64,000 bases of DNA from positions 8,444 to 72,443 of the forward strand of contig CBIFWW010000002.1 in assembly GCA_966186435.1 (NCBI GenBank). The letters are read 5' to 3'. This DNA comes from CBIFWW01 sp966186435. GTDB taxonomy: Bacteria > Pseudomonadota > Gammaproteobacteria > Enterobacterales > Enterobacteriaceae. The position numbers were made by a program, and so were the translations under genes. This document shows positions 1 to 10,313 of this stretch, piece after piece; the first letter of the stretch is position 1; each line of letters begins with the position of its first letter. The notes under the pieces are model-generated. The model did no database searches and had not been told where the DNA came from. It saw only the letters and a program-made list of their open reading frames with translations.

Positions 1-524
1 GCAGCGGTAGATGCATCAGAGCCGTTATTCAGCGGTACGGATTGGGAACCATTAGACGCATTCAGTTCAGCGCTGGATTGATCGGCCATGGTGGTGATCT
101 CTTCCTGCTGCGCTTTATGGTTTTGCCACCACCAGGCACCGGTTAAACCAATCACCACAAACAGCACCAGCCAAGTGATGCTCATCAGCCAGCCATCGCG
201 CTTTTTACGACGCTTGCCCAGTGAGAAGCTTTGCATTGGTTGTACTTTCGCGGAACGGGCCGGGGTGTGCTTTTCCATCATCGGTAACAGCTCATCTTCC
301 GGTATATGAACCAAACGCGCATAGGAGCGAATGTATCCACGCAGGAAGGTGGTGGCCAGGTCAGCAGGCGTATTGTCGTCTTCGATCTCACGGACGGTGG
401 AAACCTTCAGGCACAGACGCTCAGCAACAACTTGCTGGCTGATCCCGAGATTTTTACGCGCTTCGCGTAACCGTTGGCCCGTGGTTTTAGATGTATTTTG
501 ATCTTGAGTGGCTTCAGTATTCAT
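1..524 (-). CDS. rodZ: Cytoskeletal/cell shape protein RodZ (N-terminal part, runs off the left edge)
   Basis: RodZ is an inner-membrane protein that links the MreB cytoskeleton to the elongation peptidoglycan synthesis machinery. The ATG at 524 gives [10 protein letters not shown], matching the E. coli start. A Cro/C1-type helix-turn-helix domain follows (about residues 15-85, with [15 protein letters not shown] and [13 protein letters not shown]). A basic KRRKKRDGW stretch precedes one transmembrane helix ([20 protein letters not shown]), then the start of the periplasmic linker. Only 174 codons are present and the C-terminal periplasmic domain lies outside the window. The next gene on this strand, rlmN, lies upstream, as in E. 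coli. The identification is secure. Confidence 0.96.
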   Translation of the reverse strand, partial: MNTEATQDQNTSKTTGQRLREARKNLGISQQVVAERLCLKVSTVREIEDDNTPADLATTFLRGYIRSYARLVHIPEDELLPMMEKHTPARSAKVQPMQSFSLGKRRKKRDGWLMSITWLVLFVVIGLTGAWWWQNHKAQQEEITTMADQSSAELNASNGSQSVPLNNGSDASTA

Positions 525-906
525 TAGCTACAACTGCTGGTACTGTTTATGGGAAGACCTGATACCGGCTGGCCCCAAAGCCACGCCCGTATCGCGAAAA
601 AATCACATGCGCCAGTCAACGAGAACTGCGCCTAAACATCCAGCATAAACCTGCATAGGGAGCGGGTTTATATTCCTTCTGCGAACGCTCTCTCTTGCTT
701 TAACCATAGTCACAATATTGAATAGGTGTCTGGCCTGGAGAGCAGCATCCAATGCTACGCGGCTAAACTATTGTTGTGCCGCTACATACTGCCTCAAAGT
801 GTGAAAAAACGCACCGTAATTATTGTAGAGAAATGCATAAACCAACGATGTCGTTCACAGTTTACGCCGTGGCGGTGCTCAAGGCACCACCGCTGTCGCC
901 GAAAGG
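525..906. other. Non-coding gap between rlmN and rodZ
   Basis: These 382 bases hold no convincing gene. A 64-codon open frame on the plus strand (726-920) runs into the end of rlmN and has no family resemblance. The gap presumably carries the rodZ promoter on the minus strand, but I could not pick a -35/-10 pair with confidence. The only clear structure is a hairpin close to the rlmN stop codon, listed separately. Confidence 0.6.
872..893 (-). terminator. Hairpin 14 nt after rlmN, possible terminator
   Basis: On the minus strand GGTGC and GCACC pair around a five-base loop, extended by outer GC pairs across a small bulge. No U-run follows, so this may be a 3' end stabiliser rather than an intrinsic terminator. 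Confidence 0.35.
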
Positions 907-2067
907 TTAAACAGCTTTAACCGCAATTGGCTCACCCTGCATCTTTTTACGCAGAGTACGCTTGGTACGGTCGATAACTTCGCCAGCCAATTGGCCGCAG
1001 GCGGCATCGATATCGTCACCTCGGGTTTTACGCACAATAGTGGTAAAACCATAGCCCATCAGCACCTTAGAGAAACGGTCGATACGGCTATTAGAGCTAC
1101 GGCCATAAGGCGCGCCCGGGAACGGGTTCCAAGGAATCAGGTTGATTTTGCATGGGGTGTCTTTCAGACATTCCGCCAGCTGATGCGCGTGATCGGTGCC
1201 GTCATTGATATGGTCAAGCAGCACGTACTCTACCGTTACCCGGCCCTGATTGGCGTTGGATTTCCCCAGATAGCGACGAACGGCTTCGAGGAAAGTCTCG
1301 ATATTGTACTTTTTGTTGATAGGCATGATTTCGTCACGGATAGCATCCGTTGGCGCATGCAGAGAGATAGCCAGAGCAACGTCGATCATATCACCCAGCT
1401 TATCCAGCGCAGGCACCACGCCAGAGGTAGACAGGGTCACGCGGCGTTTAGACAAGCCAAAGCCAAAGTCGTCCAGCATGATTTCCATGGCCGGAACCAC
1501 ATTGTTCAGGTTGAGCAGTGGCTCCCCCATCCCCATCATCACCACGTTGGTGATGGGGCGGACACCGGTTTTCTTTTGTGCACCGATAATTTTTGCCGCC
1601 CGCCATACTTGGCCAATAATTTCCGAAACCCGCAGGTTACGGTTAAAACCTTGCTGAGCGGTGGAGCAGAATTTACATTCCAGCGCACAACCTACCTGGG
1701 AGGAGACACACAGCGTCGCCCGGTCATCTTCCGGGATATACACGGTTTCGACCAACTGGTCAGCAATGCGGATGGCCCATTTGATGGTGCCATCGGCAGA
1801 GCGTTGTTCTTCGGCCACTTCCGGTGCACGGATTTCCGCTAACGCTTTGAGTTTCCCGCGCAATACCTTATTGATATCGGTCATTTCATCGAAGTCATCA
1901 CAGCAGTAGTGATACATCCACTTCATAACTTGATCGGCACGGAAGGGTTTTTCACCCAAGTCGGCGAAGAATTCGCGCAGTTGCTGACGGTTTAAATCCA
2001 GCAGGTTAATTTTTTCTTTTGGAGAAACGGCGACGGACATTTCAGGTGTTGCGATTGGCTGTGACAT
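907..2067 (-). CDS. rlmN: Dual-specificity rRNA/tRNA (adenine-C2) methyltransferase RlmN
   Basis: This radical SAM enzyme methylates C2 of A2503 in 23S rRNA and A37 in a set of tRNAs. The 386-residue product aligns over its whole length with the E. coli protein of about 384. The cluster-binding CX3CX2C motif is at Cys127, Cys131 and Cys134 (GCALECKFC). The C-terminal [14 protein letters not shown] holds the cysteine (about 357) that carries the methyl group during catalysis in the family. GEP and the [11 protein letters not shown] stretch are also present. The start is an ATG behind GGAAGAAAAT. It lies downstream of ndk on the same strand, with a terminator between them, so it probably has its own promoter. 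Confidence 0.98.
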   Translation of the reverse strand: MSQPIATPEMSVAVSPKEKINLLDLNRQQLREFFADLGEKPFRADQVMKWMYHYCCDDFDEMTDINKVLRGKLKALAEIRAPEVAEEQRSADGTIKWAIRIADQLVETVYIPEDDRATLCVSSQVGCALECKFCSTAQQGFNRNLRVSEIIGQVWRAAKIIGAQKKTGVRPITNVVMMGMGEPLLNLNNVVPAMEIMLDDFGFGLSKRRVTLSTSGVVPALDKLGDMIDVALAISLHAPTDAIRDEIMPINKKYNIETFLEAVRRYLGKSNANQGRVTVEYVLLDHINDGTDHAHQLAECLKDTPCKINLIPWNPFPGAPYGRSSNSRIDRFSKVLMGYGFTTIVRKTRGDDIDAACGQLAGEVIDRTKRTLRKKMQGEPIAVKAV

Positions 2068-2111
2068 ATTTTCTTCCGGCCTCGTTGTTACACGTTATGG
2101 CCCCAGGTGGG

Positions 2112-2152
2112 TTTAAGAAAAGAGAAGCGCCCCGGGAAACTCACCGGGGCGC
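2112..2152 (-). terminator. Intrinsic terminator after ndk
   Basis: A stem of about nine base pairs (GCGCCCCGG pairing with CCGGGGCGC) with a short loop is followed on the minus strand by a pyrimidine-rich TTCTCTTTTC tract. It sits about 90 nt downstream of the ndk stop. Confidence 0.85.
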
Positions 2153-2240
2153 AACATTGTACAAATAATGCGAAGCAGATGCCACGCCTGCAAACAGGGC
2201 AGGATCAATTAAAGTGTAAGCACCGCTTAACGCAGGCAGA

Positions 2241-2672
2241 TTAACGGGTGCGCGGGCACACTTCACCTTCACCAAAGAAGAAGGCAATTTCACGGGCAGC
2301 GGATTCAACGGAATCAGAACCGTGGGTGCCGTTCTCGGTTAGGCTATCTGCGTAGTCAGCGCGCAGAGTGCCAGCCAGGGCGTTTGCCGGGTTGGTTGCA
2401 CCCAGGATTTCACGGTGACGGCGCACCGCGTCTTCACCTTCCAGCACGGTTACCACGATTGGGCCAGAGGTCATGAAGGAAACCAGACCATTAAAGAATG
2501 GCTTGCCGTCATGCTCAGCATAGAAACCCTGAGCCTGCTCAGAAGACAGGTGCAGCATTTTGGTGCCGACGATAGTAAACCCTGCTGCTTCAAAACGGGC
2601 GAAGATATTACCAATAACGTTTTTTGCCACCGCGTTTGGCTTGATGATGGAAAAAGTACGTTCAATAGCCAT
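2241..2672 (-). CDS. ndk: Nucleoside diphosphate kinase
   Basis: Ndk moves the gamma phosphate of ATP to nucleoside diphosphates through a phosphohistidine and so balances NTP and dNTP pools. The 143 residues match the usual bacterial length. The signature NGTHGSDS places the catalytic histidine at residue 117. The N-terminal [12 protein letters not shown] strand and the RADYADS nucleotide-binding segment are intact. A pair of strong signals marks it as a single transcription unit: a 180-base gap separates it from pbpC upstream and an intrinsic terminator lies behind it. Confidence 0.98.
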   Translation of the reverse strand: MAIERTFSIIKPNAVAKNVIGNIFARFEAAGFTIVGTKMLHLSSEQAQGFYAEHDGKPFFNGLVSFMTSGPIVVTVLEGEDAVRRHREILGATNPANALAGTLRADYADSLTENGTHGSDSVESAAREIAFFFGEGEVCPRTR

Positions 2673-2853
2673 GATTACCTCTTTCTGTGTTCTGTTGTGT
2701 TCAGCATCTCAAAGGTCGGTGACCGGTGAGTCTGGCGCGGATTATAAAGAGCATCTGCGCCGTTGCCTATGGATTAAGATAACATTTCTTTAAAATAAAA
2801 TGACTTTCAGCAACATATCGTCTACTCATCCGCATTCCGCGCCGGTTAGCGGG

Positions 2854-5166
2854 CTATTGCAGTATGAAGTTAAGCACCTCAGTCTGGCCACTCTCATCCA
2901 GCACCACAAGCTGATATGGCCCGGGCTTATCCAATATCAGGGTGATATTCGGATTTATCTCAGCCATTGGTTCCCCATTAAGAAACCACCAGGCCGGGAC
3001 TGAGGCTTGTAACACCAGCTGGAGCGCCCCCTGCCCCGGCAACCGTTTTAATACTGAACCTTCCCGCACCCCATCTATCCATAGCGGGGTTCCCCGTTGC
3101 TGTTGCAGCGGTGGGCAAGAGGTTGACGCCGTGGGTATTCGCTGCGCCCGGCGCTCTGATGGCGGCAGCCACGGCTCCAGTGCCACCGGCCACAGGATTA
3201 GGTTCGCCGGGTGGGCCTGGGGGCAATCAGCGGCCACCTGTTGATGGCGATCATTCATCCACAGCGGCAGTTGAATGCCCTGCTGCCCTTCGAGCCGGGG
3301 ATCTTCCAGCGTCGGCGGCTGGCTACTCTCCAGCAGCCAGGTATTCAAGCGACGTCGGCAATTACTATCCCCCGCAGGCAGATCCTGGCCGCCGGGCCAG
3401 CAGACAGTGCCCTGGGATACCGAGGTGGGGCGCGGATCGGCCACGCTACCCTTCCCTGGCGTGCGGCGTGAAAGCAGCAAATTATTCACCTGATTCAGCA
3501 GCGGCACGGCGCTGGCAAACCCGAATTGTCCGGCTACCGGAGTGCCATCCGGGCGGCCAGTCCAGATCCCGATGATATAACGGGAAGAAACCCCCATGGC
3601 CCAGGCATCCCGGTAGCCGTAGCTGGTGCCGGTTTTCCAGGCCAATGGTGGCTCTGGCGGCAAGGCATCATCAGGCTGGGGTTGGGCATCACCCGATAAA
3701 ATACGCCGGATGATCCAGGCAGCCCCCGGGGACATTAGCGGTTTCTCCACCAGTGGCTGTTGCGGAAAGAAACGCAGCCCCGCCGTTTTGCCGTGGCGGG
3801 ACAAAGCGCTGTAGGCCACCAGCATATCCCGTAATCGGGTGCCGGTGCCGCCCAGCACCACGGCCAGATTGGGCGCCACGCCAGCCGGATAACGCAGCGG
3901 CACCCCGGCCCGGGCCATTTGTGCACTGAACTTCCTGGGGCCATAGGCCTCCATCACCTGCACCGCAGGCAGGTTGAGAGAACGTTCCAGGGCTTCACTC
4001 ATGCTTACCGGGCCGTGGAAGCCAGTATCGAAGTTACCGGGGCGGTAATCGCCGAAGCGGCGCGGGACATCCTGTAACAGCGATGCGGGATGGATCAGCC
4101 CTTCATCCAACGCCAGGCCGTATACAAAAGGCTTCAATAATGACCCAGGGGAGCGAATCGCACTCGCCATATCGATATGGCCGAAGCGGCTATTATCATC
4201 CAGATCAACAGAGCCAACCCAGGCTTTAACCGCCATGGTCTGGCTATCCACTACCACCATTGCCAAAGAGGTACGGGCCGGTAGCCGGTTTTTGGTGTTG
4301 AGCGCCAGTTGTTCCAGTTGCCGTTGCAGGGTGGCATCGAGCGTAGTGATGATTTTCAGCGCCGGACTGTGGCGTAATAAGGTCCGGGAGAGTAACGGGG
4401 CCAGCTGAGGCTGTTGGCGCGGGGCCAGCCAGATGGGTTCTTCCAGCGCTTCTTTCACTGACTGGGCTGGCCAAACGCCCTGCTCCTCTAGCCGGGCCAG
4501 CACTTTATTACGCGCCAGTTGTGCTCTATCCGGCCAGCGGTCGGGCCGCAGGCGGCTGGGGGCCTGGGGTAACACCGCCAGCATGGCGGCTTCGGAATAA
4601 CTAAGTTGTGCCGGAGGTTTGCCGAGGTAGGCCCAGCTGGCAGCGCCAATTCCTTGCAGAGTACCGCCGTAGGGTGCACGGTTAAGGTAAAGCGTGAGAA
4701 TTTGTGATTTAGAAAGGTGCCACTCCAACTGGATCGCCCGCCAGGCCTGGCGCAGTTTGCCGCCAAGGCTACGGGGATGAGGATCGAGCAGCCGGGCCAC
4801 CTGCATGGTGATGGTGCTGCCGCCGGACACCACTCGCCCGGCTTGCAGATCCTGCCAGGCGGCGCGGATCACCGCCAGCGGGTTGATCCCCGGATGCTGC
4901 CAGAACCAGCGGTCTTCATAACCCACCAGCGCCTGGATATAGCGCGGGGAAACCTCATCAAGCGTCACTGGATAGCGCCAAACCCCGTTTTCATCGGCAA
5001 AGCGCCACAGCGGGGTGCCATCTTCAGCCACCACTACCCGGGCCGGGTGCACATCCTTGAGCGGCAGCGGCCACTGTTTATCCGCCAGCCACAGGCATAA
5101 CGGCAGTATCAGCAGTAACCCAAAAGTACCCAGGGCCAGACGGCCCCGGGGAGTTAAATGGCCCAC
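2854..5166 (-). CDS. pbpC: Penicillin-binding protein 1C
   Basis: This is a class A penicillin-binding protein of 770 residues, the E. coli length. It has a short cytoplasmic tail and one membrane anchor (about residues 10-28). The glycosyltransferase domain has catalytic Glu84 in GYEDRWFW and the GGSTITMQ motif. The transpeptidase domain has Ser342-Lys345 (SLLK), SLN at 396-398 and KTG at 511-513. The C-terminal domain of PBP1C proteins, around 690-770, follows. It begins three bases after the stop of yfhM, so the two genes are cotranscribed. PBP1C is usually paired with the bacterial alpha-2-macroglobulin, which suggests envelope repair after protease or penetrating damage (inference from the family). 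Confidence 0.97.
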   Translation of the reverse strand: MGHLTPRGRLALGTFGLLLILPLCLWLADKQWPLPLKDVHPARVVVAEDGTPLWRFADENGVWRYPVTLDEVSPRYIQALVGYEDRWFWQHPGINPLAVIRAAWQDLQAGRVVSGGSTITMQVARLLDPHPRSLGGKLRQAWRAIQLEWHLSKSQILTLYLNRAPYGGTLQGIGAASWAYLGKPPAQLSYSEAAMLAVLPQAPSRLRPDRWPDRAQLARNKVLARLEEQGVWPAQSVKEALEEPIWLAPRQQPQLAPLLSRTLLRHSPALKIITTLDATLQRQLEQLALNTKNRLPARTSLAMVVVDSQTMAVKAWVGSVDLDDNSRFGHIDMASAIRSPGSLLKPFVYGLALDEGLIHPASLLQDVPRRFGDYRPGNFDTGFHGPVSMSEALERSLNLPAVQVMEAYGPRKFSAQMARAGVPLRYPAGVAPNLAVVLGGTGTRLRDMLVAYSALSRHGKTAGLRFFPQQPLVEKPLMSPGAAWIIRRILSGDAQPQPDDALPPEPPLAWKTGTSYGYRDAWAMGVSSRYIIGIWTGRPDGTPVAGQFGFASAVPLLNQVNNLLLSRRTPGKGSVADPRPTSVSQGTVCWPGGQDLPAGDSNCRRRLNTWLLESSQPPTLEDPRLEGQQGIQLPLWMNDRHQQVAADCPQAHPANLILWPVALEPWLPPSERRAQRIPTASTSCPPLQQQRGTPLWIDGVREGSVLKRLPGQGALQLVLQASVPAWWFLNGEPMAEINPNITLILDKPGPYQLVVLDESGQTEVLNFILQ

Positions 5167-5169
5167 TGG

Positions 5170-8100
5170 TCAGGGGTGCACAGTCAATTGATTGAGCACC
5201 GCCCCGGTCGCTCGCCAGGCTGGTACATACATAGATTCCACTTGCGGCGGCGGCACTTGATAGGTGCCCGGCGTCACTGCGCGTGCCAGATAAAGTAGGG
5301 TAACGTGCTGGCCCTGGTTTATCGGCAGCGCCGCCACAAAGCGGTCGTCACGGAACTCGATGTGTTGAATATCCGCCTGTTGCATCTGGTTAAGCAGATC
5401 GGTTACCGCATCGGCGCTATCTTCCAGGCTGGCGCTGCTGGCGGCCAGATTCTGGTTTTCCAGCTCCAGCCCGGCAGGCAACAGATCCACTACCAGCCCA
5501 TCTGGCACGTTTTTATCGGCCCAAACATCCAGCCACACCAGCACCAGCTCCCCGCTGCGCAGATCCTCCTGGGACAAAGTATTACCGTCAGTATCCAAGT
5601 AGTGGCGTTCAATGTGCAGCACATTGTTTTGCGCCGCCGGGGCAGTAACCGGGTAGCCCTGGCTATCCAGCCTTAGCCACAGATTACCCGCCCCCCGGTT
5701 GGTGACCTGCAACGTAGAAAGCTGTTGCGGGCTGAGGGAGAGAGTCTGTGCGGTGGTGCCGGACAGCGGCTCAGGGTGGTAAGAGGTTGTCACCTGCCAG
5801 TCACCCGGTGCGGTTAAAGCGCCACGCCCGGCCAAAAACAGGGCGTTACTTTCTTGGGTAGAGAGCCACTGGGCCGACCAGGCCTGATCCGCCAGACCGC
5901 TGAGCAGTTGATTCTGGCTCTCCGGCATCAGGTTGTACTCTCCCAGCAGGGCCAGAATCAGCGCGTTATCCCGCAGAGTGCTGCCGTAATCCCCCTGCCA
6001 ACCGGCTGTTTCATTACGCGGGGTATTCAGTGCCAGGTTGAGGGCCTGTTCGCTGCGGGGTTTATCCCCCATCAGCTGTAATGCGACCCCAAGCTGGGCC
6101 AAGGGCAGACCGGACTGGGCCTGTTGATGTTTATCCCACAGGGCGCGCAGTGCGCCCAGCGGGGCTTTTTGCTGGCGGGCAAGCACCAGACCGGCGTAGG
6201 ACTGCACGGCGAAGCGGGTAACATTCGGGTTATCGCTGTACCGGGCGGTAATTTGGCCCGGCTCCTGGAGGTAACGCAGCAGGCGATTGTTGGCACGGGT
6301 TAAAGCATCTGTTGGGACGCTGTAACCCTGGGCGGTGGCCCGCACAAGGAAATCAGTCACATAGGCGGTGAGCCAAAATTCCTCCGGTCCCTCTTTATCC
6401 CACAGGCCGAAGCTGCCGTTACTACGCTGCATATCCAGTAAGCGGGCGATGCCGATATCGATCGCCGCCCGGCGCTGCTCATCGCTAGTGCCCTTGATAC
6501 CCAGCTGCTTCAGTTGCTGGGCATTGGTGTATAGCGACGGGAACAATCCACTGGTGGTTTGTTCCAGGCAGCCGTAAGGGTAAGCCTTGAGTTCGCGAAT
6601 ATAACGTGAAAGGTTCAACGGCGGTTTGCCGCTGAGTAATAGCTGCCCTTCTAAGGTGGAATTATCCAGCCCGTGGGTCAAATTCGGTGGAATAGACCAG
6701 CTTTCCCCCGGTTTAAGCATCGTGCCACTGCGTTGGGTTTGTGCCGGGAAGGCCGGGCGGATGCCCAACGTCCATTGCTTACTCAGCGGCGCGGCGGTTT
6801 CTCCGGGGAGTTGAATGCCATTAATGCTCGCATTCAACGTACCTTCACCATAGCCCTGTTGAGCATAAACCGGAATAAACAGCGTGGTACGGGCACCTGG
6901 CGCCAGCTGTGGCGTAAGCGGTGCCGGATTTTCCAGATGGATATTACCGGTGGTGGTAAGCTCGATACTCAACTGCTGGGGTTTATCCGTCAGGTTAGTC
7001 AGATCCAGCGCCAGGCGGCTGGAGTCCCCTCCAGCCATAAAGCGCGGGGCATTCAGCTCAGCCACCAGCGGGGCGGCTACTACGATTTTGCTTTCAGCGC
7101 TGCCAAAGCGGTCGTCGCTCCAGGCCTGGGCCATCAACCGCAGTTCGCCGTTGAAGTCACCGATTGGCAGGGTCACCGTCCCTTCCCCTTGATCATTCAG
7201 CGTCACCACCTGAGCCTGTTGCGCCACGATGGTCACATGATTGACCGGCGGCTTGCCGCCTTTACTTAGGCTATCTGGGTCACCGTCGCCCCCGAAGGCT
7301 AAGGTAGCTTTACGACCTTGCCCTTCAATGATTTGGCCGTAAATATCATAGATATCGGCCCCGTAACGTTTCTGGCCGAAGAAAGCCTGCCACGGATCAG
7401 GGGTTTGATAATCGGTGATATTCAGCACCCCGGTATCCACCGCCGACAGCAGCAGGTGAATTTGATGAGGGCCACTGGCCCCCTGTGGCAATGGCGCTTT
7501 AACCTTCACCACCAACGGCTGATTAGGGCGCATTTTAGCCGGGGCATCCAGCGCTACCGCCAGGCGGCGGCCTTCATCACCCAATGGCAAATGAAGTACC
7601 CCTACCGCCCTTTTCGGGGTAGCCGATTTGGCTTTATCACCGGGGCGCACGACCAGGGTACTCAGGTAAAGGTCATGGCGCTGCCAGGCTTTATCCACCG
7701 GGATTTGCAAATCCATCCCTTCGGCAGGTACATCAATGGCCTTCCACCACAGCGGGCCTTCGCTGGATTCCACCATGGCATAACCACTCCCGGCAGCCGG
7801 GGCGGCAATATGAAGCTTGATAGTGTCACCGGGTTGATAGGCCGGTTTGTCCAGCTTCATGGTCACCCTATCCGGGCGCACCGCCCCTTCACCATCGCTG
7901 TTATCCTGCCAGCTATAGCCCGCCCAGAAGCGCAGGCTACTGACCTGGCCCCAGGGCGCTTTGACTTCCAACCGGTAGGCACCCCATTCCACCGGGAAAT
8001 TGACCTTGCCGGTTTGCCCGGCAGCCAGATTGATACTTTGCTCCCCTTCCACCAGATCTTTTTGGTCGTAGCGGGACTGCCAGCCTTCGCCCTCATCCCA

Positions 8101-10125
8101 ACGCCAGTAGTAATCCCGACGCTCGCGGATCAACCGCACTTGCAGGCCGGAAATGGCTTTACGATCGCCGCTGGCATTGGCATAAACGATATCGAACCCG
8201 GCTTGGCTATCTTCATCCACCATCGGCTGACGGACAGTAGTCTCTTTGCGGTAATCATAGATTTCTTTGCTGGCAAACTGGGGGCGGATCCCCGGCAGTG
8301 TAGCCGCTGGCCAGATGGCTTGTTCCACCCGGCGGGTGACCGGGCGGCCACCGGATTCCAGCAAGCTGGCTTGCAGGATCACCTTCAGCGGCGAGCGGGT
8401 TTCCTTCCACTGACTTTGGACGCTGACCTCCCCGTGCCCCTCATCATCCAGTTTGGTCTGGATCTCATCCAGGGTGCGGGAGAGGTTTTCTTCCGCCACA
8501 TCACCGAATTCAAAACCCGGCAGGGCTGGCACCGCCTGGCGTAGTGGGCGAAGATACAGCTGCCCCTGGAGCACGTTACCGGCGGCAGGAGCACCGTAAA
8601 GGTATTGGCCATTCACAGCGAATTCCACTGTGTCTTCGGGGGTTTTCGGTGATTTATCCACAGTCATGTTTAACGCCATGCGTTCCGGCATAAAGTCTTC
8701 CACCTGGAAGGGCCAGTTGCGTGGCTGGTTATCACCGGTATCGGCACGGATCTGCCATTGCCCGGTTTGGGCGCTAGCACTCAGTGGCCAGGTGAATTGG
8801 TATAGCCCGTCCTTTGGCTGCCAAACCTGGGTTTTCACCACCTGTCCATCCGGTTTAACGATAGATAGCTTCACCGGCTGGGCTGGCAGCGGGCGGCCAT
8901 CAGCATCCCGCAGTAGCCCGTTCAGGATCACGGTTTCACCAGGGCGGTAGAGATCCCGGGGGCCAAACATAAAGAATTGTTTGCTGTAACCCACATCGCC
9001 GCTAACGGCAAACTCAGCCAGATCCAGGGCCGGGCGGGTAAGATCGAGTAAGGTGGTTTGCTCGCCGTTATGGGCCAGTAAAAGCGCGGCGCCGTCGGTA
9101 TTGTTAAGGGTAGCGTGACCGTCGCTGGCACTTTTGGTTTCCCCCAGCGGCTGGCCCTTTCTATTCATCAGCGTCAGCGTGACATTGCCCTGCGGGCTGC
9201 CGTTTTCCAGGCTTTGGGTGAAGATATCAAAGCGGTTTTGGTAGCGGTGCAACGACACGCCAATATCACTTAAAGTAAACAGCGTGGCGGGGTTACTGTA
9301 GCTGTATTTACCGGCAGGGTTCATGATCGCCAAATACACCCCAGGCTGTTGCAGCGGCTTGATATCACTCAGCGGTAATTGCAGCTTTTCACGAGTATTG
9401 AGTGCGGGCTTAAGGTCGAAGCGGCCGCTATAGACCAAGTCAGTCATTTTCAGCAACTGGTCAGATTCCCAGTTCGAGACGGACTGGCGGTAATGCCATT
9501 GGCTCACCAGTGAAACCAGCGATTCCGGTTTGACCCGGTAAAAATTCACATCCACATTAGGCACGTTGAGCGCCATCACCGGCAGCCCTTCTACCACTTT
9601 GGTGGGCAGCAGGGAACCACGGCTGGCAAAACCCACGGTAGGTTGGATATCACGGGTGGTCAGGGTTTGTTCCTGAGGATTGCTCAGCGGGGCTTTATTC
9701 AGCGCCACCAGCCCTTTATCCAGGGTAACAATCAGTTCGCGGTTCGGTTCCAAATGGCGGAAGCGTAGCTCTTTCAGGTTGGGTGATGGCTCCCAGTCCC
9801 CGTCCAACTTGCCGCTTTTTTTATCCACCAGATGCACCACTTTAATGAAGTCCTGATTAGGATCCAGGGGCACTGAGAAAGTGAGCGCCAGGGCGCTGGC
9901 CCCGTCTAGCTGCACCTCAGACGCATCCAGTAAACTGAGCGCTTTACCGGCGCTCTGGTTGGCCAGTTTTGCCAATTGGCTGGCATCAGGTTTTGTTGTG
10001 GTCTGACTGGCTTCGGCTTCACCACCATTCGCGGTGGTAGAAGGAGTTTTGCTGTCATCACATCCCACCAGCAGCAAGCTGGCGAGTATGGCACTGGTTA
10101 CTGCGGCAAGACGGAGTCTGTTCAT
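5170..10125 (-). CDS. yfhM: Bacterial alpha-2-macroglobulin lipoprotein YfhM
   Basis: This 1651-residue protein is a thioester-containing protease trap held in the periplasm by a lipid anchor. The signal peptide ends in a lipobox (LLLVGC, Cys about 22). The product then has the MG-domain architecture of the family, with the bait region in the middle. The thioester motif CLEQ is intact at Cys1186 (YPYGCLEQTTSG), so it is predicted to be active for covalent trapping. The length matches E. coli YfhM (about 1653). It is followed within three bases by pbpC, the usual partner. The start is an ATG 188 bases from the divergent sseA start. Confidence 0.97.
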   Translation of the reverse strand: MNRLRLAAVTSAILASLLLVGCDDSKTPSTTANGGEAEASQTTTKPDASQLAKLANQSAGKALSLLDASEVQLDGASALALTFSVPLDPNQDFIKVVHLVDKKSGKLDGDWEPSPNLKELRFRHLEPNRELIVTLDKGLVALNKAPLSNPQEQTLTTRDIQPTVGFASRGSLLPTKVVEGLPVMALNVPNVDVNFYRVKPESLVSLVSQWHYRQSVSNWESDQLLKMTDLVYSGRFDLKPALNTREKLQLPLSDIKPLQQPGVYLAIMNPAGKYSYSNPATLFTLSDIGVSLHRYQNRFDIFTQSLENGSPQGNVTLTLMNRKGQPLGETKSASDGHATLNNTDGAALLLAHNGEQTTLLDLTRPALDLAEFAVSGDVGYSKQFFMFGPRDLYRPGETVILNGLLRDADGRPLPAQPVKLSIVKPDGQVVKTQVWQPKDGLYQFTWPLSASAQTGQWQIRADTGDNQPRNWPFQVEDFMPERMALNMTVDKSPKTPEDTVEFAVNGQYLYGAPAAGNVLQGQLYLRPLRQAVPALPGFEFGDVAEENLSRTLDEIQTKLDDEGHGEVSVQSQWKETRSPLKVILQASLLESGGRPVTRRVEQAIWPAATLPGIRPQFASKEIYDYRKETTVRQPMVDEDSQAGFDIVYANASGDRKAISGLQVRLIRERRDYYWRWDEGEGWQSRYDQKDLVEGEQSINLAAGQTGKVNFPVEWGAYRLEVKAPWGQVSSLRFWAGYSWQDNSDGEGAVRPDRVTMKLDKPAYQPGDTIKLHIAAPAAGSGYAMVESSEGPLWWKAIDVPAEGMDLQIPVDKAWQRHDLYLSTLVVRPGDKAKSATPKRAVGVLHLPLGDEGRRLAVALDAPAKMRPNQPLVVKVKAPLPQGASGPHQIHLLLSAVDTGVLNITDYQTPDPWQAFFGQKRYGADIYDIYGQIIEGQGRKATLAFGGDGDPDSLSKGGKPPVNHVTIVAQQAQVVTLNDQGEGTVTLPIGDFNGELRLMAQAWSDDRFGSAESKIVVAAPLVAELNAPRFMAGGDSSRLALDLTNLTDKPQQLSIELTTTGNIHLENPAPLTPQLAPGARTTLFIPVYAQQGYGEGTLNASINGIQLPGETAAPLSKQWTLGIRPAFPAQTQRSGTMLKPGESWSIPPNLTHGLDNSTLEGQLLLSGKPPLNLSRYIRELKAYPYGCLEQTTSGLFPSLYTNAQQLKQLGIKGTSDEQRRAAIDIGIARLLDMQRSNGSFGLWDKEGPEEFWLTAYVTDFLVRATAQGYSVPTDALTRANNRLLRYLQEPGQITARYSDNPNVTRFAVQSYAGLVLARQQKAPLGALRALWDKHQQAQSGLPLAQLGVALQLMGDKPRSEQALNLALNTPRNETAGWQGDYGSTLRDNALILALLGEYNLMPESQNQLLSGLADQAWSAQWLSTQESNALFLAGRGALTAPGDWQVTTSYHPEPLSGTTAQTLSLSPQQLSTLQVTNRGAGNLWLRLDSQGYPVTAPAAQNNVLHIERHYLDTDGNTLSQEDLRSGELVLVWLDVWADKNVPDGLVVDLLPAGLELENQNLAASSASLEDSADAVTDLLNQMQQADIQHIEFRDDRFVAALPINQGQHVTLLYLARAVTPGTYQVPPPQVESMYVPAWRATGAVLNQLTVHP

Positions 10126-10313
10126 CGCGATATCCCTGGCCGGTTTGGCCTATTTCCCCAATGGCGGTCGTCGTATCTTTCAAGATAACATCATCTTTGA
10201 CAAATGATGGTTTAATTGGCGCTGCGCCACGTCACCCTCTGCCGGTGCATGACTTGCCGCCCCCCACAAAAACGCCGACAATCATTGTTAACGTTAATGT
10301 CATGGAGGCAACT

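Noticed and set aside
726..920. 64-codon frame in the rlmN-rodZ gap
   Set aside because: Basic, cysteine-rich low-quality sequence without a family, partly overlapping rlmN.
991..1842. 283-codon open frame antisense to rlmN
   Set aside because: It mirrors the conserved rlmN coding sequence, has no start signal or family resemblance, and is explained by codon bias of the true gene.
7318..8544. 408-codon open frame antisense to yfhM
   Set aside because: Antisense shadow in a GC-rich gene; composition is odd (rich in His, Pro and Arg) with no domain.
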